Below are positions 44,409-52,364 of a stretch of DNA of 64,000 nt, piece by piece. The position numbers and the translations under genes were made by a program. Numbering within the stretch: the first letter of the stretch is position 1; each line of letters starts with the position of its first letter. The notes beneath the pieces were generated by a model. That model ran no database searches. It was not told where the DNA came from and saw only the letters and a list, made by a program, of their open reading frames with translations. The DNA comes from Bacteroidia bacterium (GTDB lineage: Bacteria > Bacteroidota > Bacteroidia > AKYH767-A > OLB10): the NCBI GenBank assembly GCA_016788165.1, contig JAEUTH010000017.1:124001-188000 (forward strand), read 5' to 3'.

Positions 44409-45221
44409 TTATTTTTTATTAAAAGCTGCTGCAGCATTTCTTACATTGCCATGTAAGTTTAATAAATTTTGTGCTGTAGCCTGATCAACATTAATTTCTT
44501 CCATCAACATATTAACGGCACGGCTTACTAATTTGTTGTTTGACAACTGCATATCAAACATTTTGTTTCCTTTTACTTTCCCCAATCCTATCATAACCGA
44601 TGTGCTTATCATATTTAAAATTAATTTTTGTGCAGTGCCGGCTTTCATACGCGTACTACCGGTAACAAACTCGGGTCCAACCACACATTCAATTTTATAA
44701 GTAGCTTGTGCTGCTACTGCCGTACGTGTATTGCAAACTATGCATGCTGTAGTAATCCCATTTGCATTGCATTTGGCTAAAGCGCCCACCACATAAGGTG
44801 TACTGCCCGATGCAGCTATGCCTACTACAATATCTTTTTGGTTTACGTTGTACAATTTCAAATCAGTAAAGCCTTGTTCTGTATCGTCTTCGGCAAACTC
44901 AACAGCTTTTCGTATGGCACTATCGCCACCGGCTATTATGCCTATAACCATGCCTTGCGGTATGCCGTAGGTTGGCGGACATTCGCTTGCATCAACAATA
45001 CCTAAGCGGCCACTGGTACCTGCACCAATGTAAAATAAACGACCACCTTGCTTCATTTTTTCAATGATGTTTACAACCAATGCTTCAATATTAGGTATGC
45101 ATAATGCAACGGCTTTTGGTACACTGGTATCTAAGTAATTTATGGATGTAAGCAATTGGCTTATGCTCATTTTTTCCAAATCGTTGTAATTTGAATTTTG
45201 CTCGGTAATGCGATTATCCAT
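44409..45221 (-). CDS. murQ: N-acetylmuramic acid 6-phosphate etherase
   Basis: 270 residues, a little shorter than the ~298 of E. coli MurQ but typical for this phylum. SIS-domain motifs: FYIGAGTSGRLGIVDASECP (with the catalytic Glu E80), IAGGDSAIRKAVEFAEDD, GIAASGSTPYVVGAL, and EFVTGSTRMKAGTAQK. It cleaves the lactyl ether of MurNAc-6-phosphate to GlcNAc-6-phosphate and D-lactate in cell-wall recycling. No MurNAc kinase or anhydro-MurNAc kinase gene is nearby. Confidence 0.95.
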   Translation of the reverse strand: MDNRITEQNSNYNDLEKMSISQLLTSINYLDTSVPKAVALCIPNIEALVVNIIEKMKQGGRLFYIGAGTSGRLGIVDASECPPTYGIPQGMVIGIIAGGDSAIRKAVEFAEDDTEQGFTDLKLYNVNQKDIVVGIAASGSTPYVVGALAKCNANGITTACIVCNTRTAVAAQATYKIECVVGPEFVTGSTRMKAGTAQKLILNMISTSVMIGLGKVKGNKMFDMQLSNNKLVSRAVNMLMEEINVDQATAQNLLNLHGNVRNAAAAFNKK

Positions 45222-45265
45222 TCTTTTTTTTAATGAATTTTAAGTATAACTTGTAAAGTAAGCGC

Positions 45266-45294
45266 AAAAAAAAAACCTCAGCAATGAGGTTTTT
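45266..45294 (-). terminator. Intrinsic terminator for the 45303-47288 operon
   Basis: AAAACCTCA and TGAGGTTTT pair around GCAA; on the minus strand the stem is followed by a run of ten T (plus-strand A-run at 45266-45275). It separates the operon from murQ. Confidence 0.85.
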
Positions 45295-45302
45295 AAAATG
45301 TG

Positions 45303-45749
45303 TTAATCAATTATTGCAAACACAATATTTGGTAGTTTTTGATTTTGATTCTGCTCATCAACATACATTATATTTTTCAGAAAAACGGAATCGCCACCTT
45401 TCGATTTTTGAATGGCCTTGTATGCTAATATGGGCATACCGCCTTCGGCTATGCCAAAATCCTGACTTAAAAATGGTTCTTTTTGAATTACCATTACATC
45501 AAAGCTTTTAAGTTTATATATAATGCCATTATCGCCACGTGCCAATAATGGCATGCTATCGCACCAGGCTGTAGCCTCGGTAACCTTTAACTGTGATTTT
45601 GGCTGACCTTGGAAATAAACTGTGCATTTGGTTGCCGGTTTAATTTTTGGTTTTGGTGCCGGTTTTTTTCCACTGTTTTGCGCATGCGATAGCACAGTTG
45701 TAAACAATAAACAAATGAATAGTACTGATTTTATGGTTTGCTTTTTCAT
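45303..45749 (-). CDS. Small exported protein of unknown function
   Basis: 148 residues with a signal peptide (ending LSHAQ, residue ~24), then a Lys/Pro-rich stretch (KKPAPKPKIKPATK) and a beta-rich domain of about 100 residues (KCTVYFQGQPKSQLKVTEA). No family is recognised. It is last in a three-gene minus-strand run after the GT2 gene (19 bases), ending at a terminator. Confidence 0.6.
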   Translation of the reverse strand: MKKQTIKSVLFICLLFTTVLSHAQNSGKKPAPKPKIKPATKCTVYFQGQPKSQLKVTEATAWCDSMPLLARGDNGIIYKLKSFDVMVIQKEPFLSQDFGIAEGGMPILAYKAIQKSKGGDSVFLKNIMYVDEQNQNQKLPNIVFAIID

Positions 45750-45768
45750 GATGGTATTTGGTTTTAAA

Positions 45769-46731
45769 TTATGATAGTCCTATTTTTTTTTCGATTTGAT
45801 ATGTATTACGAGTTGAGGAGTTGCGTGCAATAAGCTCGCCTAAAAAGCCTGCTAAAAATAATTGTGTTCCCAATACCATACAAACCAAGGCAATGTAAAA
45901 TGAGGGTCGTTGGGTTAATAATCGTGCAGGCACATCGTTATACACATCCCACAATTTTGCACATCCTAAATATAAAGTGGTAATCAAGCCAACAAAAAAT
46001 ACAATGGAGCCAATTGTACCAAAAAGGTGCATGGGTCTTTTGCCAAATTTGCCAATAAAGCTAATGGATAGGAGGTCTAAAAATCCGTTTATAAAACGCT
46101 CTAAACCAAATTTGGTAACGCCATATTTGCGGGCACGGTGTTGCACTATTTTTTCTGTTATGCGCGGAAAGCCATGCCACTTAGCAATAACGGGTATGTA
46201 GCGGTGCATTTCGCCATACACTTCTATATTTTTTACTACATCGCTCCGATACGATTTAAGGCCGCAATTAAAATCATGCAGATTGTTTATGCCCGACATT
46301 TTTCGTGTTGCCCAGTTAAAAAACTTGCTGGGTATGGTTTTCATTAAGGGATCGTATCGTTTGGCTTTCCAACCCGAAACAATATCCCAACCATCATTAT
46401 TAATCATTTTATACAAATCGGGTATTTCATCAGGCGAGTCTTGCATATCGGCATCCATGGTTATAACCACTTGGCCTAAAGCCGCTTCAAAGCCTTTTTG
46501 CAAAGCAGCACTTTTTCCATAATTGCGCCTAAACTTAATGCCTTTAAAGCAGGCGTTGTTTTGTGTGATATTTTCAATAACCTGCCACGATTTGTCTTTG
46601 CTGCCATCATCAATAAATATTACTTCATAGGTAAAGTTATTTGCTACCATTACACGTGTTATCCAAGCCGATAACTCGGGTAGCGATTCGTCTTCATTAT
46701 ATAAGGGTATTACTACTGAAATGTCAATCAT
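45769..46731 (-). CDS. GT2 glycosyltransferase (polyprenyl-phosphate sugar transferase type)
   Basis: 320 residues. N-terminal GT-A domain: ISVVIPLYNEDESLPELSAW, YEVIFIDDGSKDKSW, and the metal motif ITMDADMQDSPDEIP. NCGLKSYRSDV and RARKYGVTKFGLERF follow. Two membrane spans near 230-255 and 275-300 (GSIVFFVGLITTLYLG, ALVCMVLGTQLFLAGFLGEL) are as in GtrB/ArnC/DPM1-type enzymes. It probably loads a sugar onto undecaprenyl phosphate at the cytoplasmic face of the inner membrane. It could supply the lipid-linked donor needed by a GT-C such as the TMTC-like protein, though the two are not adjacent. A DUF4199 gene precedes it. Confidence 0.9.
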   Translation of the reverse strand: MIDISVVIPLYNEDESLPELSAWITRVMVANNFTYEVIFIDDGSKDKSWQVIENITQNNACFKGIKFRRNYGKSAALQKGFEAALGQVVITMDADMQDSPDEIPDLYKMINNDGWDIVSGWKAKRYDPLMKTIPSKFFNWATRKMSGINNLHDFNCGLKSYRSDVVKNIEVYGEMHRYIPVIAKWHGFPRITEKIVQHRARKYGVTKFGLERFINGFLDLLSISFIGKFGKRPMHLFGTIGSIVFFVGLITTLYLGCAKLWDVYNDVPARLLTQRPSFYIALVCMVLGTQLFLAGFLGELIARNSSTRNTYQIEKKIGLS

Positions 46732-46742
46732 CTTGTAATTAT

Positions 46743-47288
46743 TTATTGTACATCGTTTGATGTAGCAGAGGAAGTACTGTTAGGAATATTTCTTTTATAT
46801 ATGGCAGCCATTATTAACGAAACAATTGCACCTCCAATTATTTTATTAAAGTAATCGCCCATTAAAGCATTGCCTAAACTGGTTTGATTTATACTATCAA
46901 CCATTTTTTCCAACCAGCTTTCGCTTATTATTTGCATTGTGGCAATTTGTTCCACATCAGCAATCGAACTGCTTTTATAATTGTCGAGCATTTGGGGAAC
47001 TACCAAACTACCATACATGTAAACCATCAAACCATAAAGTACACCACCGCAAACAATGGTATAAAATCCGGTACGGAAAGCTTCACCAAAACTTATAAAT
47101 CCGTCATGTATTTTACGATGCATTAATATAGAGCGGGCAATAAAAAGTATCGGAATCCAAACACCAAACCAACTGGCAGGCCCTAACGGATTACCCACCA
47201 TGGCCGTAATTATAACGGCAAAGGCAAAGGCTGCAACACCATAATAGGCACCAAACCTTAGTGATGTTTGAAAATAATTGTGTAACAT
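46743..47288 (-). CDS. DUF4199-type four-span membrane protein
   Basis: 181 residues with about four membrane spans (GAYYGVAAFAFAVIITAMVG, WIPILFIARSILMH, GFYTIVCGGVLYGLMVYMYG, IIGGAIVSLIMAAIY). FISFGEAFRTGFYTIVCGG fits the DUF4199 family of Bacteroidota. Function is unknown. It starts the three-gene minus-strand operon and is encoded next to the GT2 gene, an association I recall from other members of the phylum. TAAATTTG (47347-47340, minus) is a candidate -7 box upstream. Confidence 0.75.
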   Translation of the reverse strand: MLHNYFQTSLRFGAYYGVAAFAFAVIITAMVGNPLGPASWFGVWIPILFIARSILMHRKIHDGFISFGEAFRTGFYTIVCGGVLYGLMVYMYGSLVVPQMLDNYKSSSIADVEQIATMQIISESWLEKMVDSINQTSLGNALMGDYFNKIIGGAIVSLIMAAIYKRNIPNSTSSATSNDVQ

Positions 47289-47339
47289 GGGTTAATTAAA
47301 AGCAGTGCAAGAATGCAAAAAATAATTTGCCGTTTGTTG

Positions 47340-47347
47340 CAAATTTA
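47340..47347 (-). promoter_or_regulatory. Candidate -7 box (TAAATTTG) of the DUF4199-GT2 operon
   Basis: Exact TAnnTTTG match on the minus strand, 51 bases before the start at 47288. A -33 element at standard spacing is not seen. Confidence 0.35.
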
Positions 47348-47382
47348 TTTCAGTGCAAGGTTACTTTTTATAAAATCAATTT

Positions 47383-47390
47383 TACATTTG
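47383..47390 (+). promoter_or_regulatory. Candidate -7 box (TACATTTG) of the SRP RNA gene
   Basis: Exact TAnnTTTG match ending four bases before the predicted RNA 5' end at 47395. The same octamer occurs in the phaC promoter. The -33 position holds TTAC rather than TTTG. Confidence 0.6.
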
Positions 47391-47394
47391 TGCC

Positions 47395-47489
47395 GGGTAA
47401 GTCTTATACGACCAGCTCCTATGAACCTCCCCAGGACAGGAATGTAGCAAGGATAAATGGTTGAGCGGTGCGATGTAAGTAGCTTACCC
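47395..47489 (+). ncRNA. ffs: Signal recognition particle RNA (small bacterial type)
   Basis: About 95 bases. The ends GGGTAAG (47395-47401) and CTTACCC (47483-47489) pair, and the conserved central hairpin contains CAGGACAGGAATGTAGCAAGG, here noted only as the AGGAA and AGCAAGG elements of the Ffh-binding domain. A run of six T at 47491-47496 follows the closing stem and acts as terminator. It forms the SRP with Ffh for co-translational targeting. Confidence 0.93.
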
Positions 47490-47560
47490 ATTTTTTATTT
47501 AATGGTTTTGTGGTTTTCTGATTAGGGTTCCTATTTTTGGCCACTCAAAAAATAAATAAC

Positions 47561-48214
47561 ATGAAATTCTTTATTGATACTGCCAACCTTCAGCAAATTA
47601 GCGAGGCAAACGATTTAGGTGTTTTAGATGGTGTTACAACCAACCCATCGCTTATGGCAAAAGAAGGCATTACCGGCCACGATAATGTGATTAAACACTA
47701 CCTGGCTATTTGCAATATGGTTACAGGCGATGTTAGTGCCGAAGTTATTTCGACCGACTTTGCCGGTATTGTTAAGGAAGGTGAAGCGCTGGCCGCATTA
47801 CACCCACAAATTGTGGTTAAGGTACCAATGATTAAAGAAGGTGTAAAAGCATTAAAGTATTTTACTGATAAGGGAATTAAAACCAATTGCACATTAGTTT
47901 TTTCGGCAGGGCAGGCCTTGCTGGCAGCTAAAGCCGGTGCCACATACGTATCGCCATTTATTGGTCGTTTGGATGATGTAAGTACGGATGGTATGCGCTT
48001 GATTGAAGATATCAGAACCATTTATGATAATTATGGTTATCAAACACAAATATTAGCAGCATCGGTAAGACATGCCATGCACATAATACACTGTGCCCAA
48101 GCCGGTGCCGATGTAGCTACCTGTCCGCTTAGCGCCATACTCGACTTACTTAAACATCCACTAACCGATATAGGTTTAGCCAAGTTTTTGGCCGATCATG
48201 CAAAGGGCAAATAA
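47561..48214 (+). CDS. fsa: Fructose-6-phosphate aldolase / short transaldolase
   Basis: 217 residues from the ATG at 47561 (an earlier in-frame start at 47537 overlaps the SRP RNA trailing region and is unlikely). [26 protein letters not shown], the Schiff-base Lys in [14 protein letters not shown], and [13 protein letters not shown] are characteristic of TalC/MipB/FSA proteins of about 215-220 residues. It cleaves fructose-6-phosphate or acts as a short transaldolase in the pentose phosphate pathway, completing the sugar shuttle with the split transketolase. True transaldolase activity versus FSA activity cannot be separated from sequence alone. Confidence 0.92.
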   Translation: MKFFIDTANLQQISEANDLGVLDGVTTNPSLMAKEGITGHDNVIKHYLAICNMVTGDVSAEVISTDFAGIVKEGEALAALHPQIVVKVPMIKEGVKALKYFTDKGIKTNCTLVFSAGQALLAAKAGATYVSPFIGRLDDVSTDGMRLIEDIRTIYDNYGYQTQILAASVRHAMHIIHCAQAGADVATCPLSAILDLLKHPLTDIGLAKFLADHAKGK

Positions 48215-48245
48215 ACATCCTTTACAACTGTTTATATAAAAAGTA

Positions 48246-49007
48246 GTGGTTAATAATTTACAATCCGTTAAACTGCGTATTGCGGCCTATTTATTTAAGT
48301 ATGCTTACCCGGTTTACAAAGTTTTGTATTATAATTTTAAGCAAGATAAGGATGCCTTTAATTTAAAATTTATTAAAGGCATATTAAAGCCCGGTGATAT
48401 TGCTGTTGATGTAGGAGCTAATATTGGTTTTTATACACAGTACCTGGCAAAATGTGTTGGTGCAACGGGCAAAGTTTGGGCCTTCGAACCCGATGCCATT
48501 AATTTTAAGCACCTAACCAATGCTGTTAAAAATTGGCCGCAGGTTATTTGCAAAAATCAGGCAGTTGCCGCACAAAACGGAAACCTGATACTATATGCCT
48601 CTGGCTTATTAAATATAGACCACCGTACCTATCAGCCGGCATCGTTTACGCACAGTTATTCCGTTAATAAAATTGCACTCGACCATGAGTTAAGTAATTG
48701 TACAGTGCGCTTAATTAAAATGGACATACAAGGATTTGAAATGGATGCATTGCAGGGAATGAAAAATTTATTGATGCAACCTGATGTTATTTTAATTAGT
48801 GAATTGTGGCCTTATGGTTTAAATGAAGCCGGAAGTAGTGCCATAGCCATGTTTGAATTTTTAAAAAATTTAGGTTTCGGAATTTATACAGAAAATAAAG
48901 GCAAACTACACCCGATTACGGGTAAAGAGGTAATGGAAATAAAGATTGATTTTATGGTGGATACCAATATTATTGCGGCTCGAAATATACCACCTGAGTT
49001 TTTATAA
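48246..49007 (+). CDS. FkbM-family methyltransferase
   Basis: 253 residues from a GTG start at 48246. SAM-binding motif I is DIAVDVGANIGFYTQYLAKC; WAFEPDAINFKHL and IKMDIQGFEMDALQGM are FkbM signatures. It probably O-methylates a sugar or other small hydroxyl compound. Its stop overlaps the start of the next methyltransferase by one base (TAATG), so the two are translationally coupled. Confidence 0.88.
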   Translation: MVNNLQSVKLRIAAYLFKYAYPVYKVLYYNFKQDKDAFNLKFIKGILKPGDIAVDVGANIGFYTQYLAKCVGATGKVWAFEPDAINFKHLTNAVKNWPQVICKNQAVAAQNGNLILYASGLLNIDHRTYQPASFTHSYSVNKIALDHELSNCTVRLIKMDIQGFEMDALQGMKNLLMQPDVILISELWPYGLNEAGSSAIAMFEFLKNLGFGIYTENKGKLHPITGKEVMEIKIDFMVDTNIIAARNIPPEFL

Positions 49008-49735
49008 TGATGAGTAAAAGACTTGAAAATGAAATTGCACACGGCAAAAAATTAAAAGCCGAGGGTGCAGAAAGTATTTGGAACTGGGAAAGTGCTGCCG
49101 GTAAAGCACGTGCTAACAGGCGTGCCAATTATTTTATTGAGTTAGCGCGTGTAAAGCCGTCAGACGAAGTATTGGAAATAGGTTGTGGTACCGGATTGTT
49201 TACACGTAAATTTTATGAAGCCACAAAGGCAAACATAACAGCTATTGATATTTCGGAGGATTTGTTAGATACAGCAAGCGCATTATTACCTCAAGCAAAG
49301 TTTATGATTGATGATGCCATGAAACTGAAACAAAGCGATGGGAAATTTGACGTTGTTTTTGGTAGTTCGGTGTTGCACCATTTAGAATTTGAAGCATCAT
49401 TAAACGAAATTTACAGAGTTTTAAAACCGGGTGGCCGCATGGTTTTTGCCGAACCTAATATGCTGAATCCCCAAATTTTTATTCAAAAAAATGTACCTTT
49501 TATAAAAACATGGTTAGGCGATTCGCCTGATGAAACAGCAATTGTACGCTGGCAGTTTGCTAATTTATTGAAGACGCATGGTTTTAAAAATGTAGAAATT
49601 TTTCCTTACGATTTTTTGCATCCCATTGTGCCAAAGCCTTTAATTAATGTAGTTAATGGCATAGGCAAGTTTATTGAAAAGGTGCCCGTATTAAAGGAAA
49701 TTGCCGGCTCGGTAATTATCTATGCCGAAAAATAG
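49007..49735 (+). CDS. Class I SAM-dependent methyltransferase
   Basis: 242 residues. Motif I: VLEIGCGTGLFTRKF; acidic motif ITAIDISEDLLDTA; late motif FDVVFGSSVLHHLEFE, then EIYRVLKPGGRMVFAEPN. It belongs to the Methyltransf_11/25 group; substrate unknown. It starts within the stop of the FkbM gene, suggesting successive methylation of one product, perhaps a surface glycan or lipid. Confidence 0.9.
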   Translation: MMSKRLENEIAHGKKLKAEGAESIWNWESAAGKARANRRANYFIELARVKPSDEVLEIGCGTGLFTRKFYEATKANITAIDISEDLLDTASALLPQAKFMIDDAMKLKQSDGKFDVVFGSSVLHHLEFEASLNEIYRVLKPGGRMVFAEPNMLNPQIFIQKNVPFIKTWLGDSPDETAIVRWQFANLLKTHGFKNVEIFPYDFLHPIVPKPLINVVNGIGKFIEKVPVLKEIAGSVIIYAEK

Positions 49736-49744
49736 AATTGCGTT

Positions 49745-50239
49745 TTATTGCTTTTTGTTTCGCAAGCTTTCTATTAACGCATCTTCAATAGGGGCTTTTA
49801 TTTTTATTGCTGCATCAATACAATCATTAGGTACTGTAACCGATAATACATACTGAACCAGTTGCCATTGATTGTTTGTTTTTAATAAGACACCCGAACC
49901 GCGGCAAATTTTCATTTGTGTTTGCAACAATTCATCAAACCAGGCGTAATTACCATCGCTGGTTACATAAACTTTTCGCTCAAGTGTGGTAAAACTCCAG
50001 GCTTTGCCTTTATCAAAATAGGGTTTGGCAAATGCTTTAAATGCGGCCATATCCCAACGTTCAGTAGCATCGGTGCCCATAAAAATAAAATCCTTATGCA
50101 AGGGCTTAAAGTAATTTTCAAATTGAGCTTGTGCGGCTGCAGCATGCCATTGGTTTAATAAAGCATGGATATTGGTTTCAGCATTTTGAGCATGTGCTGT
50201 TTGCAAAAACAATACAAAAATCAACATTCTTTTAATCAT
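49745..50239 (-). CDS. Secreted SnoaL/NTF2-like protein
   Basis: 164 residues from the ATG at 50239, which gives a clean signal peptide (MIKRMLIFVLFLQTAHAQ); an ATG at 50272 is less likely. The mature part has the cone-shaped NTF2-like pattern: HALLNQWHAAAAQAQFENYF, DFIFMGTDATERWDMAAFKA, WFDELLQTQM. Such domains bind small molecules or act as chaperone-like enzymes; no active site is assigned. Convergent with the methyltransferase gene at 49735. Confidence 0.75.
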   Translation of the reverse strand: MIKRMLIFVLFLQTAHAQNAETNIHALLNQWHAAAAQAQFENYFKPLHKDFIFMGTDATERWDMAAFKAFAKPYFDKGKAWSFTTLERKVYVTSDGNYAWFDELLQTQMKICRGSGVLLKTNNQWQLVQYVLSVTVPNDCIDAAIKIKAPIEDALIESLRNKKQ

Positions 50240-50299
50240 AGGGCTATACGATTTAATCAGTAAGTTAAACAATTAGCATAAGTGCAATTTTGAAGCAGA

Positions 50300-50818
50300 T
50301 TAATCATTTATGCTAAATAAAATTTTTTCGAAATCGTTACGGTACAAATCTTTATTATCCGTAGTGGTCCAGCAAAGCATTTTATAAAAGGCATCTTTTG
50401 TTTCGGCAATACCAACAAAATAGGTAATCATACTTTTGGCCTCTTTATCATAATACGAAACTTCGTTGTAAATAAATTTAACATCACCAGTTTTGTTTTC
50501 AGTTGGCAGCGTTGAAGTTCGTTTTTTTTCATCCGCCAAAAAGTCTTTGCTGAAATCAATATAAAATTCATTAATAGATGCATAAACAATTTCGGCCAAT
50601 TCCATTTCGGCTTTATTGTCTTCAATTATAAAACCGTAAACATCTTTAACACTGTTTTTAAATTGAATAGCGGCATCGTCATTGTATCCTATGGTGCGTT
50701 TCATGTAATTGGGCAAGCTCACTTTAAACACATGCCCGGCAACATAAGGTTTCATTTCTGTTTGTGCATGTAAGCAATTTGTTATAAAGCATAGCATGAC
50801 TAACGTAATTAATTTCAT
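50300..50818 (-). CDS. Secreted protein of unknown function
   Basis: 172 residues with a signal peptide (MKLITLVMLCFITNCLHAQ). The mature part is mixed alpha/beta with no recognised motif (GHVFKVSLPNYMKRTIGYND, YDKEAKSMITYFVGIAETKD); the pattern of a beta-sheet start and a kinked FYKMLCWT helix resembles small lipid- or ligand-binding domains of DcrB/PsbP type, but this is weak. It precedes the SnoaL-like gene by 60 bases on the same strand. Confidence 0.6.
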   Translation of the reverse strand: MKLITLVMLCFITNCLHAQTEMKPYVAGHVFKVSLPNYMKRTIGYNDDAAIQFKNSVKDVYGFIIEDNKAEMELAEIVYASINEFYIDFSKDFLADEKKRTSTLPTENKTGDVKFIYNEVSYYDKEAKSMITYFVGIAETKDAFYKMLCWTTTDNKDLYRNDFEKILFSIND

Positions 50819-50947
50819 AACAATTAAAGTTTGCGTGTAAACTTAGAACAAAATATTATGTATTGGCAACAATGCTTGGTAGTTAGGTGTGATTAGTAAT
50901 TGCATGCATTTTATTTTTAATTCGCAGCAATTATAAATTTTATTCAC

Positions 50948-52354
50948 TTGCGATACTTAGCTTATTTTGATGCATTGGCTGCAAAGCGCATTGCTTTGCG
51001 AAAACGAAATGCATATTACTGGAACGACATTACCCGCTATTGCAATTACTTTTCGCATGATGATTATAATGTGTTGGAAATTGGCTGCGGTACAGGCGAA
51101 CTGATACATGAAATAAAAGGCCGAAATAAAACAGGCATCGACTTTAGTGCTGCAATGATTGAACAAGCAAAAGCACAGTTTGATGATGTATCATTTTATC
51201 AAATGCCTGCCGAACAAATTACATTAAATCAAACCTATGATTTGGTAATTGTATCAAACCTAATTGGTTTTGTAGATGATGTACAAAAGGTGTTTGAACA
51301 ACTGCGTTTGGTATGCCATGCCAACACTAAAATTATCATAACTTATTACAATTATTTTTGGGAGCCTTTTATAAAATTTGCTGAAGTTATTGGCCTAAAA
51401 ACCAATACACCTAATCAAAACTGGTTAAGTCAGGCTGATATTAAAAACTTACTTTCATTAGCCGGTTTCGATACCTATCGCAGGGTAAACAGCATGTTGT
51501 TGCCATTTAATGTACCATTAATATCATGGACATTGAACCGATTTTTAGTGCGCTTGCCTTTTTTTAAATTGTTTGCACTTAACATGTATTCGTTTGCAAC
51601 TTTAAAACCCGAAGCAAAAGCAAACAATGAGCAATACAGTGTAAGCATAGTAATACCTGCACGCAACGAAGCCGGAAATATTGAAAATGCAATTACGCGT
51701 TTACCCAAGTTTGGTAAGCATCAGGAAATAATTTTTATAGAAGGCAACTCAACCGATAATACCTGGCAGGTAATACAAACCATTGCTCAAAAATATGCAG
51801 CAACACATACGATAAAAATCGGACAACAAACGGGTAGGGGTAAAAATGATGCGGTAAAAAAAGGGTTTGCAATGGCTACTGGTGACATATTGATGATATT
51901 AGATGCCGATTTAACAGTGCCGCCCGAAGACTTGCCTAAATTTTATTATGCTATTGCTAATGGCCATGGCGACTTTATTAATGGATCTCGACTGGTGTAT
52001 CAAATGGATAAGGAGGCAATGCGTTTTTTAAACTTGTTGGGTAATAAATTTTTTAGTCTTGCCTTTTCATGGCTGCTCGAACAACCTTTTAAAGACACAC
52101 TCTGTGGCACTAAAGTTATTTTCAGACACGATTATTATCGCTTAGTGAGTAACCAGGCTTATTTCGGCAACTTCGACCCTTTTGGTGATTTTGATTTAAT
52201 ATTTGGTGCCTATAAATTAAACCTGCGTATTGTAGAAATTCCGATTCGTTACCGCGAGCGAACTTATGGCAGTACCAATATATCAAGGTTTAAACATGGT
52301 ATTATTTTGTTACGCATGTGTTTTTTTGCAGCACGTAAAATAAAGTTTGTGTAG
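50948..52354 (+). CDS. Methyltransferase-GT2 glycosyltransferase fusion
   Basis: 468 residues from a TTG at 50948; no ATG fits the first methyltransferase motif. Residues about 35-160 are a class I SAM methyltransferase (VLEIGCGTGELIHEI, then KTGIDFSAAMIEQAK, LVIVSNLIGFVDDV). Residues about 228-440 are a GT2 domain (VSIVIPARNEAGNIENAI, EIIFIEGNSTDNTW, DILMILDADLTVPPEDLP, DTLCGTKVIF), of the polyprenyl-phosphate sugar transferase kind but without clear C-terminal membrane spans. One protein could glycosylate a carrier and methylate the sugar or a linked group. Acceptors are unknown. Confidence 0.85.
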   Translation: MRYLAYFDALAAKRIALRKRNAYYWNDITRYCNYFSHDDYNVLEIGCGTGELIHEIKGRNKTGIDFSAAMIEQAKAQFDDVSFYQMPAEQITLNQTYDLVIVSNLIGFVDDVQKVFEQLRLVCHANTKIIITYYNYFWEPFIKFAEVIGLKTNTPNQNWLSQADIKNLLSLAGFDTYRRVNSMLLPFNVPLISWTLNRFLVRLPFFKLFALNMYSFATLKPEAKANNEQYSVSIVIPARNEAGNIENAITRLPKFGKHQEIIFIEGNSTDNTWQVIQTIAQKYAATHTIKIGQQTGRGKNDAVKKGFAMATGDILMILDADLTVPPEDLPKFYYAIANGHGDFINGSRLVYQMDKEAMRFLNLLGNKFFSLAFSWLLEQPFKDTLCGTKVIFRHDYYRLVSNQAYFGNFDPFGDFDLIFGAYKLNLRIVEIPIRYRERTYGSTNISRFKHGIILLRMCFFAARKIKFV

Positions 52355-52364
52355 CGTGTAACGG

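Noticed and set aside
50827-50844. AAGTTT-N6-AAACTT inverted repeat before the gene at 50818
   Set aside because: Only six-base arms in AT-rich DNA; likely chance, with no second copy noticed.
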